64,000 nucleotides of DNA from Cystobacter fuscus (lineage in GTDB: Bacteria; Myxococcota; Myxococcia; Myxococcales; Myxococcaceae), in the NCBI RefSeq assembly GCF_002305875.1, contig NZ_CP022098.1:9734001-9798000 (forward strand). Direction: 5' to 3'. Each line of letters opens with the position of its first letter. Position 1 is the first letter of the stretch. Shown here piece after piece: positions 50,346 to 60,592 of the stretch. Position numbers and translations under genes: made by a program. Under the pieces are notes generated by a model. That model was not told where the DNA came from. It worked only from the letters and a program-made list of their open reading frames with translations, and made no database searches.

Positions 50346-50866
50346 GTGTTTCCTTCTTTTCGCGCGTGCCCGCGCGCGCACCTGCAAACACCATCTTCAG
50401 CAAGTCGCGATCTTTGGCAAGTTCTGAGCTACGAACATGTAGCGCCTCGTCGCATCGCCAAGTCGTCACAGGCACTTACGCGAAAGCCCCCACCAGAGCA
50501 GCCGTGCGACGTGGTGGGAGCATCACACCTCTTGACTCGCGCCACGGGCATTTCGGGGCACGAGGCACTCTTCCTCCGCGTACCGCCGCAGTCCATGAAT
50601 GTGGACTCGCTGCACGCGGTGCGCGCGCGCGAAAGCTCCGTCTACCACTGCGGAGGGTTCCACCGCGCGCCGACCCTCCCCGCCCTTCTACATGGCCCTT
50701 CTACATGAAGGTGGAGGCCACGCGGCAAGAGAACAATCGCGCAGCGCGCCCGGAGCGACAGGAAACCCAACAGAGCAGCGCCAGGGCCGTGGCTTTTCGA
50801 GCGCGGGGCCACCATCTCCGGGGCATAAGGAGCAGTGCACCGCGAGACGCTCCATGAGGTGGATGA
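50346..50866. other. Divergent control region between ftsZ and the hybrid kinase gene
   Basis: About 520 bp without a supported gene. It must carry the ftsZ promoter (minus) and that of the kinase (plus). Alternating GC runs (for example around 50,360-50,385 and 50,615-50,635) could form secondary structure. I could not assign a convincing -35/-10 pair. Confidence 0.4.
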
Positions 50867-53800
50867 GTGGAAGAGGGACTGACTGGCGGGGGGGAGATGC
50901 GGGCGCGCATCCGCGCCTTCGATTGGACCCGGACCCCGCTCGGTCCTCCCGAGCACTGGCCCCAGAGCCTGAAGACGGCGGTGAGCATCTGCCTGGACTC
51001 GCGCTTCCCGATGATCGTCCGCTGGGGCGAGGAGCTCATCGCGCTCTACAACGACGCCTATATCCCCATCCTCGGGCGCAAGCACCCCGGGGCGCTCGGC
51101 AGTCCCGGGCTGTCGCGGGCGTTGTGGGGAGACCCGGAGACCCGCACCGTCATCGAGCCCATGTTGCGCGGCGTGCTCGCCCGGGGCGAAGCCACCTGGT
51201 CCAACGATCAGCTCATCATCTTCCAGCGCAACGGCTTCGCCGAGGAGGCCTACGTCACCTTCTCCTATAGCCCCATCCGCGTGGAGTCCGGCGCCGTGGG
51301 CGGCGTCTTCACCGCCGTGAGCGAGACGACCCAGAAGGTGCTGGGCGAGCGGCGCCTGCACGTGCTGCGCGAGCTGTCGGCTCGCACGTCCGCGGAGACC
51401 AGCCTCCCAGGCACCTACGCGGCGGCCCTGTCCGTCCTCGGCTCCGCTTCCCACGACGTGCCCTTCTGCCTGCTGTACATGCTCGACACCGCGGGGACGA
51501 CGGCCACCCTCGCGGGCCTGGGCGGCGCCGTTGCCAAAGAGGCGGCACCCAGGCACATCGCGGTGCATGCGATCGAAGTCCCATGGCCCCTGACACGGGC
51601 CTGGACCGGCGCCGTGGAGATGGAGCTCGCGCGGCTGGGGCCCTGGGCGAGTGCCCTCCCCGGAGGCCCCTGGCCCGAACCGGCGCGTCAGGCCCTGCTG
51701 CTGCCCATCCGTTCCACCGACGAGAAGAACCCCTCGGGCTTCCTCGTCGCCGGCACCAGCCCCCGGCTGCCGCTGGACGACAACTACCGCGGCTTCCTCT
51801 CCCAGGTGGCCGACCACATCTCCCACGCCATCGCCCGCGTGCATGCCTACGAGGAAGAGCGCCGACGCGCCGAGACCCTCGCCGAGCTGGATCGCGCGAA
51901 GAGCGTCTTCTTCAGCAACGTGAGCCATGAGTTCCGCACTCCCCTCACGCTCATGCTGGGCCCCCTGGAGGAGCTGCGCTCGGGAGTCCTCGGCCCCTTG
52001 ACGCCCTCCCAGCACGCGCGGCTCGACACGCTCCACCGCAACGCCCTGCGGCTGCTCAAGCTCGTCAACTCGCTGCTGGACTTCTCCCGCCTCGAGGCCG
52101 GACGCGTCCAGGCCCGCTTCGTGCCCACGGACCTCTCCGAGCTCACGCGCGGCCTCGCGAGCGCCTTCTGCTCCGCCACCGAGCAGGCCGGCCTCTCGCT
52201 GACGATCGACTGTCCCCCGCTGCCCGAGCCCCTCTACGTGGACCGGGACGCGTGGGAGAAGCTCGTCCTCAACCTGCTCTCCAATGCCTTCAAGTTCACC
52301 TTCGAGGGCGGCATCACGGTGAGGCTCCGGCCGGGCGATGGCCGCGCCGTGCTCGAGGTGGAGGACACGGGCACGGGCATCCCCGCCGAGGCCCTGCCCC
52401 ACCTCTTCGAGCGCTTCTATCGGGTGGAAGGAGCACGCAGCCGCACCCAGGAGGGCAGCGGCATCGGGCTCGCGCTGGTACAGGAGCTGGTGAAGCTGCA
52501 CGGCGGCACCCTCTCCGTGGCGAGCACCCCGGGCCAGGGCACGCGCTTCACGGTGATGCTCCCCACCGGCCGCGCACACCTGCCCGCCGAGCGCATCGGC
52601 GAGGCCCAAGCCCCACGCTCGAGCGACGCCAGCGCCGCGCCCTTCGTGGACGAGGCCCTGCGCGGACTGCCCCACCCGCCGGCACCTCCCGCCGAGACGA
52701 CCGCGGGCCTGGGCCGCATCCTGCTGGTCGACGACACGCCGGACATGCGCGAATACGTGTCCGGGTTGCTGCTCGGCGCGGGACACACCGTGGAGATCGT
52801 CCCGGATGGGCTCCAGGCGCTCGCGGCCGTGCGGGAGCGTCCGCCGGATCTGATCCTCACGGACGTGATGATGCCCGGGCTCGATGGCTTCGGCCTGCTG
52901 CGCGAGCTGCGCGCGAGCGAGCGCACCCGCACGCTGCCCGTCATCCTGCTCTCGGCGCGAGCGGGCGAGGAGTCGCGCGTGGAGGGCCTGAGCCAGGGCG
53001 CGGACGACTACCTGGTGAAGCCCTTCAGCGCGCGCGAGCTGCTCACGCGCGTGCGCACGCAACTGGAGCTGTCGCGCCTGCGGGCCACCCTGAAGAGCGA
53101 GAAGTTCCGCTCGTTCGTCCTCAACGTCCCCGGCGCCGTGTACGAGTGCCTGCCCGAGTCGCCCTGGCGCTTCAGCTTCATGAGCGAGCCGGTGCTCGCC
53201 CTCACGGGCCATTCCGCCTCCGAGTTCCTCGCGGGACTGACCTGGGCCCCCCTCGTCCACCCCGAGGATCTCTCCTCCGTGGAGACGCGAATCACCCGGG
53301 CGGTGGAGCAACACGAGCCCTACGAGCTGGAGTACCGCGTGCGCCACGCGGACGGAAGCACGCGCTGGGTCTCGGAGATCGGGCGGGCCGTCTACGACGA
53401 GGCCGGCCAGCCGTATTGCCTCGAGGGCATCATCTTCGACATCACCGAGCGCAAGGCCGCCGAGGAGGCCCTCCAGCACTACCAGCGGCAGTTGACCCGC
53501 ACCCTCGCGGAGAACGCCACCTCGGCCCTGTACATGACGGATGGCGAGGGCCGCTGCACCTATATGAACCCCGCGGCCGAGCGGATGACGGGGCACGTCT
53601 TCGCCGACGTCCAGGGCCAGCGGCTCCATGACCTCATCCATCCCTCCCAGCCAGGAGCGGCGGTCTGCACCGGCTCCTGTGCCCTCGAGCGGTTGCTCAC
53701 CGGACCGGGAACCCGGGGCGGCACGCACGAGGATCTCTTCGTGCGCACGTCGGGAACCGCCCTGCCCGTGGCCCTGGCGGCGAGCCCCCTGCTGCGCGAG

Positions 53801-54994
53801 GGCCAGCGCGTGGGCACCGTGCTCGAGGCGAGGGATCTGACCGAGCAGAAGCGGGCCGAAGCGGCACTGCAGGAAGCCCAGCGCCGCAAGGATGAATTCC
53901 TGGCGATGCTCGCCCACGAGCTGCGCAACCCCATGGCTCCCATACGCGCCGCGCTCAAGCTGATCGCCGCTCGCGCTCCCCTCGACGACAAGGGCCGCCA
54001 CGCCATCGAGATCATCGAGCGGCAGACGACGAACCTCGCGCGGCTGGTGGATGATCTGCTCGATGTGTCGCGCATCACCCGGGGACACATCGAGCTGCGC
54101 AAGACGCTCGTGGAGCTGCCCGCCATCATCGAGCGCGCCCTGCAGTCCGTGCAGCCCCTGCTCGACGAGCGGCGCCACGAGGTGAGCGTCACCCTGCCCC
54201 GCAAGCCCCCGCGCACCTTCGGGGATGCCATCCGGCTCGAGCAGATCGTCGTCAACCTGCTCACCAACGCCGCCAAGTACACCGAGCCCGGGGGCACCCT
54301 GCGCGTGGGCCTGGAGCGCGCGGGCACCGACGCGGAAATCCGCGTGAAGGACACGGGCATCGGCCTCTCCCCGGAGATGCTCGGCCGCGTGTTCAACCTC
54401 TTCGAGCAGGCGGAGCGCCCCCTCCATCGCTCCCAGGGAGGATTGGGCATCGGGCTCACGATGGTGAAGAACCTCGTCGAGCTGCACGGCGGCACCATCG
54501 AGGCGAGGAGCGAGGGGCTCGGTCAGGGCAGCGAGTTCATCGTCCGGCTCCCGCTCGCCGAGGAGCCCACCGCGCCACGGCCCCCTCCGGACACGCGCGT
54601 GGACCCCCCGCCCTCGAGCGCCCGGCGCATCCTCGTGGTGGACGACAACCTGGATGCCGCCGACACGCTCGCCGAGTTGCTCCAGACCTGGGAGCACACC
54701 GTCTGGCAGGCCCACGATGGGCTCGCGGCGCTCCAGGCCGTGGAGGAGCATCGCCCGGACATCGTCCTGCTCGACATCGGACTACCTGGAATGGATGGCT
54801 ACGAGGTGGCGCGCCGGCTGCGCGCGGGGCCCCTCGGCCAGCAGCTCACCCTCGTGGCGCTCACCGGCTATGGCCAGGCGAGCGATCGCCACCGCGCGTT
54901 GGAGGCGGGGTTCGATCAGCACTTCGTCAAACCCGTGGACATCGACGGGCTGCAGAAGTTCATCGAACAGCAGCCGGCCCGCGGCGCGCGGTGA
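50867..54994 (+). CDS. Hybrid sensor histidine kinase with two kinase cores and two receivers
   Basis: A 1,375-residue soluble protein. Order: PAS-like N-terminus (1-160; FDWTRTPLGPPEHWPQSLK, common in such kinases); GAF-like region (170-330); HisKA with phospho-His H354 (SHEFRTPLT) and HATPase (to about 565); receiver 1 with D666 (LILTDVMMPG); a PAS domain (about 745-870) and a second PAS (about 880-990); second HisKA with H1017 (AHELRNPMAP) and HATPase (to about 1235); receiver 2 with D1303 (VLLDIGLPG). No membrane segment, so it senses a cytoplasmic signal and can run an internal phosphorelay. It lies between ftsA and ftsZ on the opposite strand, which suggests but does not prove a link to division. 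Confidence 0.9.
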   Translation: MEEGLTGGGEMRARIRAFDWTRTPLGPPEHWPQSLKTAVSICLDSRFPMIVRWGEELIALYNDAYIPILGRKHPGALGSPGLSRALWGDPETRTVIEPMLRGVLARGEATWSNDQLIIFQRNGFAEEAYVTFSYSPIRVESGAVGGVFTAVSETTQKVLGERRLHVLRELSARTSAETSLPGTYAAALSVLGSASHDVPFCLLYMLDTAGTTATLAGLGGAVAKEAAPRHIAVHAIEVPWPLTRAWTGAVEMELARLGPWASALPGGPWPEPARQALLLPIRSTDEKNPSGFLVAGTSPRLPLDDNYRGFLSQVADHISHAIARVHAYEEERRRAETLAELDRAKSVFFSNVSHEFRTPLTLMLGPLEELRSGVLGPLTPSQHARLDTLHRNALRLLKLVNSLLDFSRLEAGRVQARFVPTDLSELTRGLASAFCSATEQAGLSLTIDCPPLPEPLYVDRDAWEKLVLNLLSNAFKFTFEGGITVRLRPGDGRAVLEVEDTGTGIPAEALPHLFERFYRVEGARSRTQEGSGIGLALVQELVKLHGGTLSVASTPGQGTRFTVMLPTGRAHLPAERIGEAQAPRSSDASAAPFVDEALRGLPHPPAPPAETTAGLGRILLVDDTPDMREYVSGLLLGAGHTVEIVPDGLQALAAVRERPPDLILTDVMMPGLDGFGLLRELRASERTRTLPVILLSARAGEESRVEGLSQGADDYLVKPFSARELLTRVRTQLELSRLRATLKSEKFRSFVLNVPGAVYECLPESPWRFSFMSEPVLALTGHSASEFLAGLTWAPLVHPEDLSSVETRITRAVEQHEPYELEYRVRHADGSTRWVSEIGRAVYDEAGQPYCLEGIIFDITERKAAEEALQHYQRQLTRTLAENATSALYMTDGEGRCTYMNPAAERMTGHVFADVQGQRLHDLIHPSQPGAAVCTGSCALERLLTGPGTRGGTHEDLFVRTSGTALPVALAASPLLREGQRVGTVLEARDLTEQKRAEAALQEAQRRKDEFLAMLAHELRNPMAPIRAALKLIAARAPLDDKGRHAIEIIERQTTNLARLVDDLLDVSRITRGHIELRKTLVELPAIIERALQSVQPLLDERRHEVSVTLPRKPPRTFGDAIRLEQIVVNLLTNAAKYTEPGGTLRVGLERAGTDAEIRVKDTGIGLSPEMLGRVFNLFEQAERPLHRSQGGLGIGLTMVKNLVELHGGTIEARSEGLGQGSEFIVRLPLAEEPTAPRPPPDTRVDPPPSSARRILVVDDNLDAADTLAELLQTWEHTVWQAHDGLAALQAVEEHRPDIVLLDIGLPGMDGYEVARRLRAGPLGQQLTLVALTGYGQASDRHRALEAGFDQHFVKPVDIDGLQKFIEQQPARGAR

Positions 54995-55006
54995 ACGCGC
55001 GGACTC

Positions 55007-56239
55007 CTAGAAGATGTCCTCGAGCCACTCGCGCATGCGGCCCTTGACCTTCTTGTAGACGTTCTCGTCGCGGATGCGGAACATCTTCCGGTCCAGGTGC
55101 CGGGCGCCATAGACGACCAGGCCCACGCCGGTGGCGTACATGGGGCTCTTCACCACGTCCACCAGCCCGCCGATGCCGCGCGGCATGCCCCGGCGCACCG
55201 GCAGCCCGATGACCTCCTCGGCCAGCTCCGGCATGCCCGCCAGCAGCGTGGAGCCACCGGTGATGACCACGCCCGAGGCGAGCAGATCCTCGTAGCCGCA
55301 CTTCTGGATCTCCCGGTGCACGAGCTGGAAGATCTCCTCCACGCGCGGCTCGAGAATCTCACAGAGGATCTGCCGGCCGAGCACGCGCGGCTGACGGCCG
55401 CCCACGCTGGGCACCTCGATGGTCTCGTCCTTGTCCACGAGCGAGGCCAGGGCGCAGCCGAACTTCTGTTTGATCCGCTCGGCCTCGTGGGCCGGGGTGC
55501 GCAGGCCGATGGCGATGTCGCTCGTCAGGTTGTTGCCGCCCAGGGCGATGACGGCGGTGTGCACGATGGAGCCGCCGGAGAAGATGGCGATGTCGGTGGT
55601 GCCCCCGCCGATGTCGACGAGGCACACGCCCAGCTCCTTCTCGTCCTCGCCCAGCACCGCCTCGGCCGAGGCGAGCGGCTGCAGGACGATGTCCGCCACG
55701 TTGAGGCCCGTGCGGTTGGCGCACTTGACGATGTTCTGCGCGCTGGACACGGCGCCGGTGACGATGTGCACCTTGGCCTCCAGCCGCACGCCCGCCATGC
55801 CCAGGGGCTCCTTGATGCCGCCCTGGTCATCGATGATGAACTCCTGGGGCAGCACGTGGATGACCTCGCGGTCGAGCGGAATGGCCACGGCCTTGGCCGC
55901 GTCGATGACGCGCGCGATGTCCGCCTCGCGCACCTCCTTGTCCTTCACCGCGACGATGCCCTGCGAGTTGAAGCCCTTGATGTGGCCACCGGCGATGCCC
56001 GTGTACACATGGGAGATCTCCGCGCCGGCCATCAACTCGGCCTCCTCCACCGCGCGGCGGATGGAGGACACGGTCGCCTCGATGTTGACCACCACGCCCT
56101 TGCGCAGACCCTTCGACGGGTGCGTGCCGATACCGATGATGTCGATCCCGCTGTCGGTCAGCTCCCCGACGATCGCGCAGATCTTCGTCGTGCCGATATC
56201 GAGGCCGACGATGATCTCCCCGGACTTCTGCTTCGCCAT
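55007..56239 (-). CDS. ftsA: Cell division protein FtsA
   Basis: A 410-residue actin-like ATPase that anchors FtsZ to the membrane. ATP-binding motifs are VGLDIGTTKICAIVGE, CLVDIGGGTTDIAIF and GVVITGGSTLLAGMPELAEEV; the 1C subdomain lies at about 85-165. The C-terminus VKGRMREWLEDIF is the usual amphipathic membrane-targeting helix. GGAGGG precedes the ATG. It follows ftsQ by 47 bp. Confidence 0.96.
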   Translation of the reverse strand: MAKQKSGEIIVGLDIGTTKICAIVGELTDSGIDIIGIGTHPSKGLRKGVVVNIEATVSSIRRAVEEAELMAGAEISHVYTGIAGGHIKGFNSQGIVAVKDKEVREADIARVIDAAKAVAIPLDREVIHVLPQEFIIDDQGGIKEPLGMAGVRLEAKVHIVTGAVSSAQNIVKCANRTGLNVADIVLQPLASAEAVLGEDEKELGVCLVDIGGGTTDIAIFSGGSIVHTAVIALGGNNLTSDIAIGLRTPAHEAERIKQKFGCALASLVDKDETIEVPSVGGRQPRVLGRQILCEILEPRVEEIFQLVHREIQKCGYEDLLASGVVITGGSTLLAGMPELAEEVIGLPVRRGMPRGIGGLVDVVKSPMYATGVGLVVYGARHLDRKMFRIRDENVYKKVKGRMREWLEDIF

Positions 56240-56286
56240 GACTGCCCTCCAGGCCCCCCCACTCTCGTGAAGGGGGGCGCGTGCCC

Positions 56287-57141
56287 CTACTGCGCCGACG
56301 TCCCGTTCCTCTCGGACACGGGACTCGAAATCTTGACCGCCACCCAGCCGGGCCGAGCCCGGTTGTCCAGGTGGATGACCTCCGCGGACAGCCCCTTGCC
56401 CTTGAGCCCCTCGCGCACCCGCGCGAGCCGCTGGAGCTTCTCCTCCGTCGCCCCCTCCCCCATCCGCACCTGCGTCCCATCCGACAACATCAACACCAGC
56501 CCGTCGTCCGTGACACGCACCTCGCTCAGGCGCTCGCTCTTCTCGGAGCGCGCGGACGTGTACGCCGCCACCATGGCCAGGGCCTCGAGCAGACGCTCGT
56601 GCGCCTTGGCCTCGTCGGCGAGGTAGGCCTCCCGGTCCACCCCGGTGACGAGCGGCAGGTCCAACCCGTCCTCGGGCTGCAGCCGCTTGAAGGGCTTGCC
56701 TTCCTCGTTGAGCAGGTACAGATCGTTGAGCACCACCAGCGCCGCCGGCACGTGCTCGGAGACTTCCACGGACACGCTGGCGGGGAAGTGGCGCCGCACC
56801 TGCACGTCGCGCACCCAGGGGTGGGTGGCCATGGCGCGCTCGAGCGAGTCCACGTCCAGGGTCCACAGGTTCTGCCCCACCGTGAGCCCGGACAGCTTGA
56901 GCAGCTCGCCCGGGTGCGCCCGGTGCAACCCGCTGAAGGACGTTTCTTTGAGCAAAAAGAAGGGCGAGGTGAGCGCCCAGCGCCGCAGCTCGATGCCGCC
57001 CCAGACCAGGGCGCATGTCAGACCGGTGAGGACAATGGCCTTGAGCACCCCGGGCCCGTGCGTGCGCACGGCTCCCGCCATCGCCGCCTTTTTCTGGGCG
57101 ACGTCCTGGTGACGCCGGTTCTTGCTCTTGCCGAATGCCAT
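56287..57141 (-). CDS. ftsQ: Cell division protein FtsQ
   Basis: A 284-residue bitopic membrane protein of the divisome. A basic cytoplasmic N-terminus, one membrane helix (about 34-51), a POTRA domain (FLLKETSFSGLHRAHPGELL, then NLWTLDVDSLERAMATHPWVRDVQVRRHFP) and the FtsQ/DivIB beta domain (VPAALVVLNDLYLLNEEG) are seen in order. It recruits FtsB/FtsL-type partners. It is separated from ddl by 127 bp. Confidence 0.94.
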   Translation of the reverse strand: MAFGKSKNRRHQDVAQKKAAMAGAVRTHGPGVLKAIVLTGLTCALVWGGIELRRWALTSPFFLLKETSFSGLHRAHPGELLKLSGLTVGQNLWTLDVDSLERAMATHPWVRDVQVRRHFPASVSVEVSEHVPAALVVLNDLYLLNEEGKPFKRLQPEDGLDLPLVTGVDREAYLADEAKAHERLLEALAMVAAYTSARSEKSERLSEVRVTDDGLVLMLSDGTQVRMGEGATEEKLQRLARVREGLKGKGLSAEVIHLDNRARPGWVAVKISSPVSERNGTSAQ

Positions 57142-57268
57142 GGTGTGCGCCGGCGCATGCTGCGCGCGGTTGGATCTCCCCGCCAGTTTTTGGCTACAGA
57201 CACGTCGCTGTAGTCCGGCTTTCCTCGAGGAGGAGGCCGGTCTTGTTCACTACCGATGAGGACCGGAC

Positions 57269-58213
57269 TCAGGCCTTGACAGAGGCCCCTTGCAACAGCC
57301 GCTCACACAGCGAGGGGAAGTCGATGCCAGTGCCCGCGGCGATCTTCGGCAGCAGGCTGGACTCGGTCATTCCCGGCAGCGTGTTGGTCTCCAGCAGGAA
57401 GACGTCCCCCGAGGGCGTCAGGATGACGTCCGAACGAGAGCCGCCACTACAACCCAGGGCGCGATGGGCGCCGAGGCACACTTCGTTCACCCGGGCATAC
57501 TGCTCGGGCGGGAGGGGCGCGGGGAAGAGGTACTGGGTGGTGCCCCCGGACTTGTACTTGGCCTCGTAGTCGTAGAACTCCCGCGCGGCCACCACCTCGA
57601 TGACGCCCAGGGCCTGGTCATCCAGGACGCCGCCCTGCACCTCGCGCCCCTTGATGTACTGCTCCACCAGGATGGAGCCGGCGCGCTGGGAGACGTCCTC
57701 CACGGCGGCGAGGTACGCCTCGCGCGTCTTGCACAGGTGGACGCCCACGCTGCTGCCCTCGCGCGACGGCTTGACGACGACGGGCAGGGAGAAGGGCAGC
57801 GAGTCCACGGCGGCGAGGGCCGCGTCCCTCGAGGAGAAGGCGCGCCAGGCCGGCGTGGGGATGCCGTGGGCGATGAAGACCTGCTTGGCGAAGACCTTGT
57901 CCATGCCCAGGGACGAGGCCATGACGCCGCTGCCCGTGTACGGGATGAACATGCACTCGAGCAGGCCCTGCACGCAGCCGTCCTCGCCGTAGCGGCCGTG
58001 GAGGGCGATGAAGGCCACCTCCACCTTCTCCGCCACCAGTCGCGCGGGCAAGTCGCGGCCCACGTCGATCTCCACCACGTCGTAGCCGAGCCCCCGCAGG
58101 GCCTTGGCCACCGCGGCCCCGGAGCGCAGCGACACCTCGCGCTCGGAGGACAGACCCCCGAGCAACACACCGACCCGCTTCCGCTTCAGCTCATCCTTGG
58201 ACAGGGTGCTCAT
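57269..58213 (-). CDS. ddl: D-alanine-D-alanine ligase
   Basis: A 314-residue ATP-grasp ligase that makes the D-Ala-D-Ala dipeptide for peptidoglycan. Signatures are VGVLLGGLSSEREVSLRSG, HGRYGEDGCVQGLLE, YTGSGVMASSLGMDK and LLETNTLPGMTESSLLPK. The length is normal. The start overlaps the murB stop by 4 bp (ATGA). Confidence 0.96.
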   Translation of the reverse strand: MSTLSKDELKRKRVGVLLGGLSSEREVSLRSGAAVAKALRGLGYDVVEIDVGRDLPARLVAEKVEVAFIALHGRYGEDGCVQGLLECMFIPYTGSGVMASSLGMDKVFAKQVFIAHGIPTPAWRAFSSRDAALAAVDSLPFSLPVVVKPSREGSSVGVHLCKTREAYLAAVEDVSQRAGSILVEQYIKGREVQGGVLDDQALGVIEVVAAREFYDYEAKYKSGGTTQYLFPAPLPPEQYARVNEVCLGAHRALGCSGGSRSDVILTPSGDVFLLETNTLPGMTESSLLPKIAAGTGIDFPSLCERLLQGASVKA

Positions 58214-59142
58214 GGCAGGAAGACTCCCACGCGCTTGACTTCAGGTTGAAGAACGACGCCTCGCTCCTGCTTCACGCGCTCTTGCATGAGCGTGAGCAGG
58301 GAGAGCACGTCGCGGGCGGTCGCTCCGCCCAGGTTGACGATCCAGTTGGCGTGCAGGAGCGACACCTGCGCGCGGCCGATGATGTGGCCCTTGAGATTCA
58401 CGCTCTCGATGAGCCGCCCGGCGAAGTCGCCCGGGGGATTGGCGAAGACGCTGCCGAAGTTGGGCTGGCTGAGCGGCTGCGAGCGCTTGCGGTAGGCGAG
58501 ATCCTCGTCCATGACCTTCTTGGACGCCTCGAGGTCCCCCTTGCGCAGGAGGAAGCGCACCCGCGTCACCACGCCGCCCCGGGGCAGCTCGGTGTGGCGG
58601 TAGCCATGGGGGATGTCCGACTTCGTCAGCCACCCGAGTCCGTCCGCCGTGGCCACCTCCACGGCCTCCACCACGCGGAAGCACTCGCCATTCTTGGTGC
58701 CCGCGTTCATCGTCACCGCGCCGCCGAGCGTGCCCGGGATGCCCGCGAGGAACTCCGCGCCCACGAGGCCCTGCGCGCGCATCACGTTGCACAGCCGCAC
58801 GATGGCCGAGCCCGCGCCCAGCGTGAGCCGGCCCGCCTCGGCGCCCACGTCCGCCACCTCGGGGAAGAGGTCCCCCGGCAGCTTCACGGTGACGCCGGCA
58901 ATGCCGCCATCGCCCACGAGCGTGTTGGCACCACCGCCGAGCACCGTGAGGGGCACGCCCTCCTCGCGCACCAGGCGCAGGAGCGCCAGCAGCGCCTCGG
59001 GCGAGCGCGGACGGACGAGCGCCTCGGCGGGACCACCCACGCGCACGCTCGTGAGGGGCGCGAGCGGGGCTCCCGCCGTCACGTCACAGCCCGACAAGCG
59101 CCCCACCCGATCGGGCAGGGACGAGGAGAGAACGGCCACCAT
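58210..59142 (-). CDS. murB: UDP-N-acetylenolpyruvoylglucosamine reductase MurB
   Basis: A 310-residue FAD-dependent reductase that turns UDP-GlcNAc-enolpyruvate into UDP-MurNAc. Visible are VGGPAEALVRPRS, the FAD-binding GGGANTLVGDGG, GIPGTLGGAVTMNAG and NFGSVFANPPGDFAGRLIE with the catalytic Ser and Gly-rich loop. The ATG lies 4 nt after the murC stop. Confidence 0.95.
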   Translation of the reverse strand: MVAVLSSSLPDRVGRLSGCDVTAGAPLAPLTSVRVGGPAEALVRPRSPEALLALLRLVREEGVPLTVLGGGANTLVGDGGIAGVTVKLPGDLFPEVADVGAEAGRLTLGAGSAIVRLCNVMRAQGLVGAEFLAGIPGTLGGAVTMNAGTKNGECFRVVEAVEVATADGLGWLTKSDIPHGYRHTELPRGGVVTRVRFLLRKGDLEASKKVMDEDLAYRKRSQPLSQPNFGSVFANPPGDFAGRLIESVNLKGHIIGRAQVSLLHANWIVNLGGATARDVLSLLTLMQERVKQERGVVLQPEVKRVGVFLP

Positions 59143-59146
59143 GTGC

Positions 59147-60577
59147 CTAGTCGCCCTTCCCCAGTCCGTGTTGGCGGATCAGCTCCGCGAGTTCCGGCCC
59201 CACCTGGGTGATGTCCCCCGCGCCCAGGGTGACCACCAGGTCCCCCTCGCGCAGCCGCGGCAGCAGGGCCCGCGCCAGGTCCGTGCGCTTCTCCACGAAG
59301 GTGACGTCGCGGTGGCCGTGGGCCTGGATGGCCTCCACGAGGGCATCCGCCGTGGCGCCGGGGATGGGCTCCTCGCCCGCGGCGTAGACGCTGGAGACGA
59401 AGAGCATGTCCGCGTCGTTGAAGGAGGTGGCGAAGTCGGTGAACAAGTCGTGCGTGCGCGTATAGCGGTGGGGCTGGAAGGCCACCACGAGCCGACGGCC
59501 AAAGGCGCGCCGGGCCCCCGCGAGCGTGGCCTGCACCTCGGTGGGGTGATGGCCGTAGTCGTCCACGATGGTGACGCCCGCCACCTCGGCCCGCACGGTG
59601 AAGCGCCGCTGCACGCCGCCGAACTCGGCCAGCGCGCCGCGCACCACGTCCAGGGGCACGTCCATCTCCTCGGCCGCGGCGATGACGGCCAGGGCGTTGA
59701 GCGCGTTGTGCGCGCCCACCATGCGCACGCGGAACTCCCCGAGCGGCTCATCGCGCCGGAAGGCCTCGAAGCGGGTGGAGAAGCCCTCGAGCCGCACGCC
59801 TTCCAGCCGGTAGTCCGCCATGTGCGAGCTGCCGTAGGTGACGAAGCGCTTCTCCATGCGCGGCAGGAGCGACTGCACGTTGGGGTTGTCCAGGCACAGG
59901 ACGTTGAGCCCGTAGAAGGGCACCCGGTTGCAGAAGGACGTGAAGGCGTCCTTCAGGTTGTCCAGCGTGCCGTAGTGATCCATGTGCTCCGGATCGATGT
60001 TGGTGACGATGGTGATGGACGGGTGCAGGTGCAGGAAGCTGCCGTCGCTCTCGTCGGCCTCCACCACCATCAGCTCGCTCTTGCCCAGCTTGGCGTTGGA
60101 GTCGAGCACGTTCACCTTGCCACCCACCACCGCCGTGGGATCCAGACCCGCGGCGGACAGCACGGTGGCCACCATGGAGGTGGTGGTCGTCTTGCCGTGG
60201 CTGCCCGCGACGGCGACGGCGTACTTGAGCCGCATCAGCTCGGCGAGCATCTCCGCGCGGGGGATGACGGGAATCTTGCGCTGACGCGCGCTGACGACCT
60301 CGGGGTTGTCCTTGCGCACCGCCGAGGAGATGACCACCACGTCCGCGTGGACGAGGTTCTCCGCCCGGTGGCCCTCGAAGAGCGTGGCGCCCAGCTGGCT
60401 CAGCCGGCGGGTGATGTCGCTGGCCTTGAGATCCGAGCCCGACACGCGGTAGCCGAGGTTGAGCAGCACCTCGGCGATGCCGCTCATGCCGATGCCACCA
60501 ACTCCCACGAAGTGCACGTGCGCGGCATGACGGGTCTTGAAGAGGCTCGCGGTCCTCACGGAGCGGTGGTTCGTCAC
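59147..60577 (-). CDS. murC: UDP-N-acetylmuramate-L-alanine ligase MurC
   Basis: A 476-residue Mur ligase that adds L-Ala to UDP-MurNAc. It has the N-terminal Rossmann [18 protein letters not shown], the ATP P-loop [10 protein letters not shown], the central EADESDGSF and [11 protein letters not shown], and the C-terminal [13 protein letters not shown] start with GGAGA upstream. It lies 15 bp after murG, in the same transcript. Confidence 0.96.
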   Translation of the reverse strand: MTNHRSVRTASLFKTRHAAHVHFVGVGGIGMSGIAEVLLNLGYRVSGSDLKASDITRRLSQLGATLFEGHRAENLVHADVVVISSAVRKDNPEVVSARQRKIPVIPRAEMLAELMRLKYAVAVAGSHGKTTTTSMVATVLSAAGLDPTAVVGGKVNVLDSNAKLGKSELMVVEADESDGSFLHLHPSITIVTNIDPEHMDHYGTLDNLKDAFTSFCNRVPFYGLNVLCLDNPNVQSLLPRMEKRFVTYGSSHMADYRLEGVRLEGFSTRFEAFRRDEPLGEFRVRMVGAHNALNALAVIAAAEEMDVPLDVVRGALAEFGGVQRRFTVRAEVAGVTIVDDYGHHPTEVQATLAGARRAFGRRLVVAFQPHRYTRTHDLFTDFATSFNDADMLFVSSVYAAGEEPIPGATADALVEAIQAHGHRDVTFVEKRTDLARALLPRLREGDLVVTLGAGDITQVGPELAELIRQHGLGKGD

Positions 60578-60592
60578 GGGGTGATTGTCTCC

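Noticed and set aside
50642-54751. A 1,369-codon open frame antisense to the hybrid kinase.
   Set aside because: Same GC-driven artefact; the kinase motifs are on the plus strand.
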